This document shows positions 1-12,313 of a stretch of 64,000 nt of DNA, piece after piece. A model generated the notes under the pieces. It was not told where the DNA came from. It was given only the letters and a program-made list of their open reading frames with translations, and ran no database searches. The stretch is from Crotophaga sulcirostris (lineage: Eukaryota; Chordata; Aves; Cuculiformes; Crotophagidae): positions 657,233 through 721,232 of the forward strand of contig VYZB01000218.1 in the NCBI GenBank assembly GCA_013397455.1, given 5' to 3'. The position numbers and the translations under genes are program-made. The first letter of the stretch is position 1; every line of letters begins with the position of its first letter.

Positions 1-3000
1 TGATGAAAGCCACTTGCTCTATGTGCTGCATTTCCGTTTTGAACATTCGTCCTCAGAGAATATTAAGGGTGAAGAGGACTTCACAGAACATGGAAATGCA
101 GCATCTATGATAGCCATTCTCAAACTCAGTGACTAAAAATAAAATGAGACTATCTTATATGAATTGGACCCAGCTGACACACCAGATTGAATTTTCTTTT
201 TAAATTATAGTGAGCAGCTGCAATACTTTTGTTTAACATAACTTTTCACAATGTAGTAGTTATGGAGCTATATGTATCCAGTTATTTTCAGAAAGAAATT
301 GAACAACAAGCAGATTGCATGCTTTTACTTTCAACTTGCATGCGTCTCTTTTTCTGGTTATGATCAGAGACTACAGAAGAAATAGCTCACTGATATTGTT
401 GAGAAGTGTAAAAGAAAAGCAAACCTCTCCTCAGTGCCTTTGGTTTCCATGGTGCTTTTGAAGAGTAAACAGGGAAGTTTTTATGTCTGTGTAAGTCAGG
501 CACAGCCAGCTGTGTGTTACTCGACACCATAGATCTGAAACCTCCACTGAAGGAGTCAGAAAAAAACAGGGAGGCACCAATAATTTATGAATCAGGACTA
601 AGGAGCACTACCCAGAGTGCTTAGAAAAAATGCACTTCTTCAGTACCTCACGGGGGAGCTTTTATTATAGGCCAAGACCACAGAGAATTCCAGATTGATT
701 GAACTTCTGAAACCCTATGTCATTCTGCATCAGAGCAGGACACTCTTTGGTGTGCTTCGTTGTAGGGAAAGGCTTGTAAGAAACTCTTAAGAGAGACAAC
801 AGCCTAGTGATTTGACTCCATGTGCCAGCCCCATTTAAATTAGGCTGAAGACATGCTGACCTGTGATGTCCACAGTAATCACTTAAGATATGGGTGAACA
901 GCTGCTCCCAAAGCTGGTGTCTGTGAAAGGATTCGTTGGAAACTTTCATCCTGGACTGGAAAAATCCTTCTGAGGTTTTCAACAGGTCTGTGTGCTGATC
1001 ATATTCTGCATGAAGATTTAACTTTGCTTACAACTCCGCAAAGAGATGGCAAGAAATCTGCTTTTTCCCAACAGGTTATCTTCTGGAGGCATCCTATCCA
1101 CATGGTAAAAGTATTCTCCAGTGGGTATAGAGCATGAAATCTGCCCTAATGAACTATACCATACACGATATGTGAGAGGACATGACACACATATGTCCTC
1201 TGCATCCTTTTGTAACTGGTGTCTGCAGCAGTGATTTAGCTAGGAATGAGCTAAATGAAGAAAGCGTATCTTTGCTCATTACTCTGAAGCAATTGAAACT
1301 CACTTTGCTAATAAATTAAATCTGATTAAGTGTTAAAAGTCTTGAAGGGGGATGAGAGCAGGGAATGACAAGTAATGTGAAAGGCTTGCAAAGAAACGTG
1401 AGGGCTTTCCCAGTGGAAGTTGAGCTAAATAGATTAATAGTCCAGGAAAGCTATTGTGAGGAAAAATATATGGCTTCAAGTCTCCTTTTTCTATACTGAC
1501 TCTTCTATATAAACTATATTTTTTACTTCTCAAAATGCTCTGTGGGGCTTAGAGTCCCTGTCCTTAATTACATCCTCACTGGTTACTATTGTCACTTTTT
1601 AAAATTCACAACATGTCTTCCTCCAGCCTCAGCAAATCAGTCCAGTTCAAGATGAGATGGGGCAAGAGCTATCATCCCTTTATACTTCTCTCTAAGAAAT
1701 ACCATGAGTGAAGAAATTTTGCCCTCTCTTCCTGCTTTTCCTGCCAGCTTTCTGACTCAGTTCGTAAAGTGGTCCATGACCACTTGGTTGGACACAGCTC
1801 GGGGATTGCATGCTGCAGAGAGTATAGCATTTCCTGACAGTGCTATTTGTCCAAAGGGTCTGCAAAACTAAGGTATGGCTCACTTCCCATAATACCCTGT
1901 GTTGTGTTATCTGGCCCCTCTCAGCAGTACTGTGTCTCCTCGTTCATGTAATTCTTTTTGCCTGTTGATCAATAGTTATAATCTCAGTCAAAGATTTCTC
2001 ATCATTAAATGCTGAAGGACATTACATCTCTGCCTTTTTCCCATTACCTTTGTTTTGTCCCATTTTGTTCTCTTCAGTCCCTCTGCCACCTTCATTTTCT
2101 TTCTCTCTCTCCTCCTGCTGTGAGTTTCCTCTTTCCAAATGCCGCCTGACGCATCAGTGCAGTGTCTGCAGACAACAATACTATTTGGATCTACTTTGTT
2201 CTTCACAGACACCTCTGCTCTGATCTTCAGACTAGTCTCCTTCTTGCCTTCTTCCCTGTTGTGCTTGGCAGGCTACAGCAGAACTCCAGCTGGGAAGCCA
2301 GATTTAAGTTTAACACCATGTTTATTCGTTATTCTTTCAGTCTGTCTGCACGTCTGATGTTGTACTTGCTATCGTCATTTTTTTGCAGCTACCATGAGTC
2401 TAAGAGGTAGGAGTGGAGTGTTTCCACACAACAATCCTATTATCCAGTGAAGTTTTATATGCCCAGTGTGTGTTTGTTGAACAGCCTTTCATATTTTTCC
2501 TGGTTTCTCAGGAACGCCTCAGATCTCTACCATGCTTAATGTCTTCTGTGTGCTCACCCTGGGAACAGGACTGACAGAGAGTACAGCAGAGACTGGAGAT
2601 GTCCATGCTAATCTTCTCAAACTGGATGAAGTAAAAATGTAAAGGATGTGTATGGAAATGGCATGTAGCGTCACTTAGACCCTTATCAAAGCCTGCAACA
2701 GCCATTGCAATTAATTAAACCAATTTAAAAAGATAGGTCTAACAAAGCAAGCTGTCGATTAAACCTAATCACACCTCTGATCTATTCCTTAGTAGATGTG
2801 ATATATAGGAATTCTGGGATTGCCTGAATTACATTTGGATTCAGATATGTCTTGTTTTCCTCTGGCCTTAGCTTGCTCCTACATGAGCCATGTACCCACA
2901 AAACCCTTTAATGGGTGGGATGTAACTAGTTACGGCATTCTGCCGCTAAGGAACGTGTGACATCTCAAGTGCATAAACATGCATAAATACATATGTATGT

Positions 3001-4546
3001 AGGTGTATATGTATATACATATATGCAAATATCTCTAAGTGTGTATGTCAATGCATGTGATGTGTTCGTAGGGACTGAGTGAAGCACAGGTAAATGGATG
3101 CATAAAGGTAGTATCAGGCAGGTAAAGTTGTGGCAATCAGTGGTAGATAATAATTCTTTTATGTGTTAACTTTTCATCTTTGATGAAGTGTTCACAGAGT
3201 ATTTAGGCAATTCTGGGGCTTGTTCTCAGACAGCCAGGAAAGGAACACATTTTTTGTGCAGAAGTGACAAGTGAGGAAGACATCAAAAGGTTGATACGGA
3301 GGTGCAGCAGTCTTGGTGGATTGGTAGATATTGAAACTGAGGTCCTTAGTTAGAAGATTATATGGAAATAATAAGAGCTTCATTTTTTAGTACTCTTAAT
3401 CATTATTGGAAAGTACAGCTTTCTGAAACTGGGAATTTTAGTGTAGGTCATCCAGACATGGCTGTGGTTGGTTGATTCAGAATTATGCCAATCTAAAGAA
3501 TAAATTGATATTGATATTGACATTATTGGTAGCAACACTGATAGTAACAATAGCATTATTTTTGTACTAAAACATAGGACATTCTCTTTGCGCTTATGCT
3601 ACAGCATTTGATGAAGGAATTTTCATTGTAAAGGGGAATGTAAGAATTTAAATACCAACATGACTTATTAAACTAATGTGACCAAAAAGATGAATGTACA
3701 CATGATCCAGTAGGTAAAGTAAATTATTACTCACTAGAGTATAAACCACTTTAAACAGAGATCTGTTTGTAAAATATTGACAGAGGTAAACAATGTCAAC
3801 ACCTAGTCCTAAGTCTACTGGTTTAAGTGAGATGAATGCTGTGTAACAGCAATTATAAAGCCCTGTTTAAAATGATATGCCTGTAAAAATGCAGTTAGGA
3901 AATGCTGAGGAAATAAACCTGCTTTTTAATGTCAAAAAGCTTGCTTTTGGTAAAAATACATAATCTGGAAGAAATCTATGATATTGGTAATTGCACTTTG
4001 GTTACTGATAACTGTTTTGTGTACATTGATGTAATGTAACCACATTTCCTCATTTTTCTGTCACTAACAAAAGGACAGTGGCCTTGTTTTTTCAAATCTT
4101 CGCAGCCTTTGAGGTTTAGAAAATGGTAGTGAAGACAAAATATTTTACAGGAACACACTGCTAATGAGAATTAGATTTAGTAAAAACAACTGTTGATTTG
4201 GTATTGATTTGACACACAGTTTTCTGGCAAGATAAAACAAGTAGATGCTTTAGTATAAGAATACCCATTTTCTTTCTAGATGTAGATGCAGATAGGTTAA
4301 CAATCTTCTTTCTATTCAGAAGCACTATTTTAACGTGTTACTGCAGCAAAAGTGAATGTTATGTCAAGATAACAAGTATACAATTTCTAAGAAAGAGCAG
4401 AGTGCATTCTTCAAATGTTTCTGTACTTTAGACAAGGTCTGTGATAAACAGGATGATCTAGGCTTCACAGTATCATGTTCTTCATCACAATGAAGCAAAA
4501 CTGTTTCAAACTTAAAATGAAAATCAATTGTAAGGTGAAACATAAA
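1..4546. other. unique non-coding sequence, no gene seen
   Basis: AT-rich sequence without a recognisable gene or interspersed repeat. The longest open frame is about 105 codons (665-982, - strand) and resembles no family I know; the other frames are shorter and overlap one another on both strands, as chance frames do. A 12-bp perfect palindrome (GTAACTAGTTAC) lies at 2922-2933, and a TATG/TGTA-rich tract at 2971-3065 is listed separately. Confidence 0.6.
2971..3065. repeat. TATG/TGTA-rich low-complexity tract
   Basis: The tract is dominated by alternating purine-pyrimidine steps (ATATGTATG, GTATATGTATATACATATATG, GTGTGTATG). It is an imperfect simple-sequence region rather than a clean microsatellite. 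Such alternation can adopt unusual DNA forms, but nothing here shows a function. Confidence 0.6.
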
Positions 4547-4630
4547 NNNNNNNNNNNNNNNNNNNNNNNNNNNNNNNNNNNNNNNNNNNNNNNNNNNNNN
4601 NNNNNNNNNNNNNNNNNNNNNNNNNNNNNN
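4547..4630. other. assembly gap (84 N)
   Basis: A run of 84 unknown bases. The right edge resumes in a run of six T. Open frames drawn through this gap are meaningless. The odd length suggests an estimated gap rather than a fixed placeholder. Confidence 0.98.
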
Positions 4631-6187
4631 TTTTTTCACCGCTATATGGCACATGCCTCCTTTTTACTTAAACTGCCACAATGTAATGTTATTTATGTGC
4701 ATCTTTGGCTAACAGTGAGTACAAATTTCTTTCATTAGAGGACCAAAAATTGTATTTCAAAAACCAAATTTCCTTCGAACAGTAACAGGTTCAGTAAATG
4801 CTGGATTTCAGGTCTTTTTTCTATGTATATTTTCCCAAAGTCAGGAATCCAGGTCATTTTCATCTGTGGCAAGTAGAGCAGATGTTGTTTCACCTGTGCC
4901 TAAATACGATGAGTTTAAAAAGCAGAAACTAGAAAGGAAAACTTCTAAGATTTAAATTCACATTAATTCCAGGAAGAAGAAACAGGTATTACATTGTCTA
5001 TCGCTGTGGAACATGTGGAGAATCTCTAGAAGTGACTGAGATAAATTTTTGCTGGGAAAGTGTAATTTATCATTATTTCTGACCTTTTTTCCCTCTCATA
5101 CTTGAAATCCCATTTTAATTTCCCATTATAAACCATAAAGGTTTTATTCCTCGTGGTAGTAGACCAGCCTGCATTCAGTATAGCTTCACTGGACTCGGAG
5201 GAGAAGCTTGAAGATCATGGGGTTTTAGTCACTGATTTGCTATTTGCAGGCAAAAGTAATGGGTTCACTTTTACAAAGAAAAATGTTTTTCTTGCTATGT
5301 ACGATAAATATCTCACTACTGGAACAGTGATCTGTGCATCCTAGGGACACAAAAGTTTTGGTTCACCTTACTTGCAAGAATGTGGTATTGTTTCTTGAGA
5401 CACATGTAGGACTTGGACCTCAGTATCCTTTTACAAACTCTAAAAACCGCAGCTTTAAGTGGATTGATTTCTCTGCATCTTAAAACACAGCCTCCTGACA
5501 GCAAGATGGCTGCTTCTACAGACCCTGACATAAGGCTACCTGTTTTTTATGACTACCTTTATGTATATAAATGTTTCTGGTTTAGTATGCTTCCCCAGTC
5601 CTTGGGGCTCCTGCTTTGCTTACAAGACCATTTTTCTAATTGTCAGATAGCAGAGTGGGTAAAGGCTTTCAGAACAGTGTTTTGTGATGAGTAATGCTTT
5701 TGATGCTACATTTAAGACAGCAACTCCATTGGTGACATAATTGCCTAACTTGTATTTTTAGGTTTTTTTTGGATAACATAAATTTTCATTAAGAACGACA
5801 TTAAACAGCTGTAGTGGAAAACCAGGGGAAAAAAACCCCACAAAATCTTTTCTCTGGCCTATGAGAAAAAAAAAATGTTAGAAACCTCTGGAGTTGTCTG
5901 TAATAGTGGGCTTTGGATGTAAATACCCATGTTAAGCATGCCATGCTTGTTTTGCAAAATTATTTTGTTCAGAAATGGGTAAAAAATAGGTTTTGAACTG
6001 TAAAAGTAATCTTTTAGGAAGCAAAGAAACATGTCAATATTGAATTTGATATATGTTCTGGACTATATGTAGTAAGATCATCAGTATACTTCAGGTGAAA
6101 TCAGATACTTCTAGTATTAAACTTACAGAGAAGAAATTTGCCTCAGAAAAGGAAATTTCCCCATTTTCAAAGACTGTAAAACTGAAA
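4631..6187. other. unique non-coding sequence, no gene seen
   Basis: AT-rich single-copy sequence. Short open frames (for example 93 codons at 5413-5694, +) overlap frames on the opposite strand (5316-5531, -) and show no domain. A small inverted repeat AAGCAT-GCC-ATGCTT lies near 5934-5948. Confidence 0.55.
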
Positions 6188-6344
6188 AGTCCTGGTAAAT
6201 ACATTTTAAAGGTTATTGTTTCCTGTAAAGAGCTTGTTTTGTAAGCTGACAAAACGTTGATAGCTNAGTCCTGGTAAATACATTTTAAAGGTTATTGTTT
6301 CCTGTAAAGAGCTTGTTTTGTAAGCTGACAAAACGTTGATAGCT
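6188..6344. repeat. exact 78-bp duplication around a single N (probable assembly artefact)
   Basis: Bases 6188-6265 and 6267-6344 are identical over 78 bp and are separated by one N at 6266. I matched them base by base: both begin AGTCCTGGTAAATAC and end AACGTTGATAGCT. A perfect direct repeat meeting exactly at a one-base gap is what is expected when two contig ends overlap but are joined without being merged. A true recent tandem duplication is possible, but the N at the join argues against it. Confidence 0.9.
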
Positions 6345-9300
6345 AGGAAGAGTAGTCATACATTTAAATAAAGGGTCTGTAGATTTTTGGTAGGTGCAAA
6401 GCAGTAAATCCTGTACTTTTTAATACACCTCTCTGTATAAAAAGGAGGTATTTGGTAGATCTGAACTGCACAGACAGCATGTACCCACAAAACCATGTTG
6501 TAGTCTGTCACATACCCCTCTTGCCTGCTGGCAACCACAGGCACAGAAAGAGACATATGCAAGAAACTTGAGTGGCTTGGCTGAGAAAAGAGCATTTCTC
6601 CCTGGGGCAAAAGGGATGGAAAAATATTTATGGCTCAGAGTTTGGGTGCTTTTGATCAATGTTTCAGGATCCAAGAAACATTTGAAATTGTGTGACAGTT
6701 CTAAACATCCCCAGACTACTTTCATTCTTCGATGTCATCATTATTGCAGAATTCTGAAATGAAAATATCACTTGGAGAAAGAAATTATTTTGAAGCGTAG
6801 TCGATGGCATATTTGAAGTTGTCCCTTCCAATGCCAGCTTTGATTGACTGTGACACCTGAAGGCCACATTAGCCTCCATTAGTCTGTGAAACTGTAGGTA
6901 ATGCTGCTGTTCCAAAAAATGGCTAAAGTTTTACATCATTTCGGCATTGTTATCAGGGTCAAATATTCATATAAATCTTTCAGGGAAAAACACTACTTGT
7001 GTGTGGACAAAAATTGCAAGTCCAGACTGAAGCGTATATTGAACTGCCCTGTGATGTAGAAAGTAGTTTATGTTTTATAACCATTTAAACCCAAAACTAA
7101 ATAAAACTTTGAATCGAAAAGTTACATTTTTAGATTTCTGAATGGAAGTAGAAATGCTTATTCTGAATTACACTTGTTCAGTGACCACAAATTTGGAAAA
7201 GTGTCTAGAAAGTAAAAGCAAAGTATATTCATCAACCTTGAAGTTTTTTATGGACACAAGATTAGTGTGGCATGGATAAGGGGACTGCATGAATCACCAA
7301 GGGTCAATGTGCATAAAACTGGAGCCTGTGTTTCACAAAATCAAAATTTTTTAATCCATGTGTAGCCACCATCCTACAGCATAACTTTTTGGATTCCTCG
7401 TAGTTTGTAGGTGTGTCCAATTATCAGTATTAGTTAAGATCTTTGCATGGAGTGGGTAAAAGCAGAATTTCTAAATGGATTTGGAAGAGCAGGAGCAGGA
7501 TGCTTACCTTGATAGTGGAGTTGCTCCCTGCAGTCTGCAGGAAATTGTCATTCTGAAGGGTGGTCCTGATTTCTTTCCACTAAAATGTTTTAAGAAGGTG
7601 CCAAAAACATCCTCTAGTCTATAAGTAAGGCTAAAATCAAACCCAGAAATATCCCAGTCTCTTCCAGTGTATAACCTTGGCATCTGCCTGCATGACTACT
7701 TGTAGGTTTAAATTCTTAGAAACTGGAAACAAAATGCTTCTTCCTTCAGGCTGTTGTAACTAAGAGACTGACAGGTAGCCAACTCCATCCATATGGTGGT
7801 TCTTGCATTGTTCACACAAGGAATGCACAGTGCTACTGAGGAGCGGGAAGTTAATTGACAAAAGTTTTGGAATCTTTGATGGGAAATGGACTGTCATTGA
7901 ATTTAATACCATTTGCTTGGTTGTAGGTGTTTGGTTGGGGTTTTTTTGGTGGTTTTTTTTTAATTTTTATTTTCTTTTTTTAAATAATGAGCGTATTTGT
8001 GGCTGTAAATCAGCGAAGATGTCCTGCTAGAAACAAGATTTGGTTTTCTTTACATCAGACACAAGACATGACTGATTACCTCTGAAGATAAGGTGTTTGC
8101 CATTGCCACTATTTGCGAACATGAGTGGCAGTCTTCTATGAAGAAAGGAGATAAAGTGCTGTGGATTTTTTTATCAAAACCCAGATACCATTGTTTTTGA
8201 AGCACAGGGATGCTTTTTCTTCTGAGGAGAGAGAGCTGTCTTTCTGCATAACAGTACTAAGCCTACCCATGAAATGCATGATTGCACCTTTCTGAGGACA
8301 TAGGACAGAAATTATGTACATAAACATACACACACAGATGAGCAGAATTGAACTGCACATGGGAAGAATTTGCAACTAATGGAAACTGAAATGCAACACA
8401 TTGTTAAACCACTTTTCATTTACTCTAACCATCTCCTTCTTCCCTTTGGCCTTCAATGTCAGCAGCCCAATGCTTTCCATGAGTTAATGCGTGTCTGTGC
8501 CTCATTTACCGGTGTTTTCAGAAAGCTCTTCCTCCGTGGCATGGCCATAGTTGTGGTGGATGCTGCTGACTGGGGCTCTGGAACTAGGCTTGAGGCTCAG
8601 GAAGACTTTCTGGCTCCTGCCTACTTGGGATCTGGCTTTGATTCCTTGTCTTTCAGAAAAGAGGCAACAGCTGTCATCAGGCTCTTGGGACAGCAACCAC
8701 TGTTCAACATGAAGCGTGCTGTGGCAAGCGGCAAGTGAGCAAGTGAGCCACACACCCCTATTCTGTGAGTCATCCCCCCTTTTTTGGACTGCTCCAGCCA
8801 GGAAAAGGACTATCAGGTTTTAAAAACTGGTTGCTGGAGATAGTTTTGGTGCCTTGAATCACTATATAAAATGTCTATCAAGAGGCGGATCACAGGTCCA
8901 ATTACTTGTTGATTAATTACATTTACTTTAATTACATTTAATTCATCACAATGAGAATGAGGACTAGGCTTCATAAATGCTTCAATGATAATAATCCCTT
9001 ACACTAGTCTGGGACAGAGTATTTAAACATGTCCTGAGAAAAAGAAAATACACTGCGTACAAGGCATACTGTTCCCTAAGGGGCAATTTTCAGAAATTCC
9101 CAAGAGTGTGATAGCTGAGAAGAAGAGTTGAAGCCAAATGGAAAAGTGGCATTTTATACTCCTTGTACTGTTAAGGCAGTGTTCCCCCACCTCTGTAAAA
9201 CAGCCTTCCCCCTGCACTCCTTCACTCAAGTATAGTACATCTTCCTGGTCCTAAAATTGCCTGGACTGGATTCTCTTTCCAATGTGTCAGCAGGTCATGG

Positions 9301-11997
9301 ACAGCTTATTCAGTCACCCAGGATAAGCCAAAACACAGATTTATACCACCTCCCTCCCTTACCCTGGTGCCACGACTACTGCTTTCATTACCCATCTTGC
9401 TCCTTGTCCTTCTCTCACCTCCCTGTTCCCTGTTCCTCCAACGGCAAAGTGCTCAGGAAGCCTCCCAGACGCCTACATGCCAATCCAAAGACTTCATATC
9501 TGTTGTAGGAGCAAAGGAGGGATCATCTCTAGGTTCAATCTGGCCTCTCTTCTGCAGGGACTCCCCCAGGGGATGGGATGAAAGCTCTTCCCACCTGACC
9601 GATTTCCTAAGTCTGTCTGCCGTGTGGGTCCTCTGCGTTCAACAAAACAAGTGCAGTCAGAAAAGTCCACCTCCTCTCACCACACTTCTGAGGTGTTTGT
9701 CCAGTGTGAAGCCTGTGATTCAGCAAAGGTGGATTTTGGATGGGTTTTCATCTCTTGCAGTCATCTGTTGGTATTTCTTCTGTGTGGACTCTTGTTTTGA
9801 TTTTACCTGCCTGGTTGGGGAAGCTGGCATATTCCTTTTCAACTGAGACAGATAATTCTTATGTTAAACTCTTTTTCCATTTGAAATATTGATACAGCAT
9901 ATCTCAGGTGAATTTGTTCATGCTGGTTTGGGCAGCACCTCCAGCTCCTCTACAATGGCTGTTTATGCTAAGTTTCTCCTTGGGGAAGATCTCCCAGCAC
10001 TGAGAAACTTCTGAGATCCCACTGCAGATTTTACTTCAAGTATAACATGAATTTTATCCCTCTTGTGCAATGGCTGTCGTGATCAGAGGCGCCTTGTGAA
10101 TACTTTCCATACTGAACTGTTTTATCTGATTGCTCCTTGGAGAGCTTCTTCACTGCTCCTTAGAGCTGTATTCAATGTAACAGTCTTCCCAGTACCATAC
10201 CTTGGAGAATGTTTTTTTTAAATTGCCTTGGTAATGTATGTGTTTTAATTCCTTGAGAATTTCCTCTTGTAAGTCCTCGTGCTTCTCACTCAAGGTGTGC
10301 ACCCAGCAAATAACCCAGGTTTGCATCAAATGCCAGACAAAGGAAATCTCAGAAGGAAGAGCTGCAAAAACATGTGTCCTGAAAATCTTCTTCCAGATGC
10401 TGCCTGCCCACCCAGTCAAATCCGTACAGGTTCCACCGATGCTCAATATACTCCAGAAAAATCAGCAAAACAGTTTCCAAATGAAATAAGAAGAAACAGG
10501 TTGTACTTCCACTTGCCAGTTTCAGGGTGAGAAAGTGTTTGTGACCATTAAAATAACAGTAGGAGGCTGAGGAAATCTGACCGAGTTTCTGCTACAAGAG
10601 GTAAAAGCAGCCATAATTGACCCAGAAGTCCTTCCTCACTTCATCAGGTTCTCAGTTTCCTGATGCACAAGTTCTGTAGTTAAACCCTGGGGATCTAATC
10701 CTCCAAGTCAGTTGTCACAACTAATTTATTCCCACAATTTAACTTTTAATCCAATGTTTCAGCAGCCAAACAGTGCAACTTGAATCTAGTTTGCCCTAAG
10801 TGGTTGTTAAGGAGTAAATGATGGTTTTGATAATTCACTGGGAACTGCTGCTGTGGGAGCAGAGCTGATGGGGACAGGTGCCATTGGGTTTCCAGAAGGA
10901 GAAAAGGGGATCTGGAAAGCAGGATGCAGGGCAGTGGTGATTACCAGCAGTTATCTGGTAACACTGTTTATGCAGCCTGAGTAGCTGTGAAATTTTTGGT
11001 AGTGAATTTTTGAGAGTGTATTGACATTTGTTATCTAAAATATATACTTGAGTTAAATGTTTAGGTGCCTTTGATGATCGGTGGAGGAAACAGGCAAAAC
11101 TAGATCAGATTAAAAGTGCAAAATATCCAAGACCTGCTGGATGAATCGTACTTTCTATAACTGTTATCAGTAAGAGTCCACCTATCCTTAGAAGATAAAA
11201 AGCCTACCCTAGCTGTGAAAGAACCCATATCCCTTGATCTCTGTAAAGATGCCAGAGAATAAATGGTCTGTTCTCTGGGCTTTTAGTGTAGCTGTTGTGC
11301 ATGAATGGTCATCTGTCCAACCTTGAGTGATTTCTCAAGCATTTAAAAGAACAGTTTATGGAATGAGATGCTCTGATGAAGGAATACCCTTAGGTTAGAC
11401 AGTTAACACAAAATGAATAAGCACCCCAGATCAGACTGACGAAGCTATGCCAACCCCACTTGATCCTAGAGGGCTGTTAAGCCTGGGATCGGAAGAACTG
11501 TGGGTTAGAGCTGGCAATCCAACCCAATGCAAGGTGAAGCGAGGTTCACAGTATCAAGGTTGTTACTGGTACACACATGCAGTAGAATGATCCACTTCAG
11601 CCCTGTTTTCACTATTTTGCCAAATTTAAACATCAGGTTGAAATTTTACTTAGTTTCTCAACATTTCACCTTCAACCATTTCTCACCTCCACTTTGTTTC
11701 CCTGTCCTTCTTCTTTCCAGGCTCACCAGTTACTTTCCCTGTAAAAACTGAACAGGTTGGAGGCTGAACAGGGGAGGCTGAACAGGTAGAAATCATCTCA
11801 CCTTCTGTAGTCTGGTCAGTCGTTTCCTGGTTTATGAACATGTTCAATGAGGTTCCTCAAGCAGCATATAAGCTGACATAGATCACCCACCAAAGCCAGG
11901 TTTCTGTTAAAGTTCAAATATACCCCTGCCTACACGACCCTGCCCCTACCCAAACTCTGCAAAACGTTGGACATCTCCCTGTGAACTATTTATGCTT
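6345..11997. other. unique non-coding sequence, no gene seen
   Basis: No repeat family or gene was recognised. A T-rich stretch lies at 7931-7984. The block 9250-9850 is pyrimidine-rich on the + strand, which explains its long leucine/serine-rich open frame (159 codons, 9367-9846). The block 8500-8750 is GC-richer and open on both strands without a recognisable product. A pair of overlapping open frames on the - strand at 10150-10540 has protein-like composition and is treated in the findings. Confidence 0.5.
7931..7984. repeat. T-rich low-complexity tract
   Basis: Runs of seven and nine T separated by G-rich steps, continuing into a TTTCTTTTTT run. Low-complexity sequence with no other feature visible. 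Confidence 0.7.
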
Positions 11998-12313
11998 ATC
12001 ATAGAATCACAGAACCATAGAATGGTTTGGGTTGGAAGGGACCTTAAAAATCATCCAGTTCCAACCCCCACGTCATGGTCAGGGACATCTTCCACTAGAT
12101 CAGGTTGCTCAAAGCCCCTTCCAAGCTGGCCTTAAACACCTCCAGTGACTGGGTATCCAGGATTTCTCTGGGCAATCTGTGCCAATGCCTCACCACCCTC
12201 ACAGTAAAAAATTTCTTCCTAATATCTAACTTAAATCTACTCGCTTTCAACTTAAAACCGTTACTCCTGGTCCTATCACTACACTCCCTGATAAAGAGCC
12301 CCTCCTCATCCCC
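11998..12313 (-). mobile_element. CR1 LINE, 3' end fragment
   Basis: Read on the - strand, this is a 5'-truncated CR1 retrotransposon. It ends in the avian CR1 tail (ATTCTATGGTTCTGTGATTCTATGAT on the - strand, seen at 11998-12025) preceded by the usual short 3' UTR. The ORF2 stop codon is at 12095-12097, and the C-terminal residues upstream (for example HWHRLPREILD and FKASLEGALSNLI) match the end of ORF2 in the longer copy at 46412-47692. The open frame stays intact to about 12313, so the fragment is fairly young. Truncation at the 5' end is normal for LINE insertion; the fragment cannot move by itself. Confidence 0.93.

Noticed and set aside
4364..4738. Open frames crossing the 84-N gap
   Set aside because: The unknown bases cannot support a reading frame.
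8370..8753. Open frames on both strands at 8370-8738 (+) and 8502-8753 (-)
   Set aside because: GC-richer DNA has fewer stops; neither frame shows a recognisable domain, so no gene is called.
9367..9846. 159-codon frame starting with a signal-peptide-like leucine-rich stretch
   Set aside because: The leucines and serines follow from a pyrimidine-rich strand; no domain, splice support or family resemblance.
11430..11525. tRNA-like or SINE-like segment
   Set aside because: I could not find an A box and B box at proper spacing or a cloverleaf.
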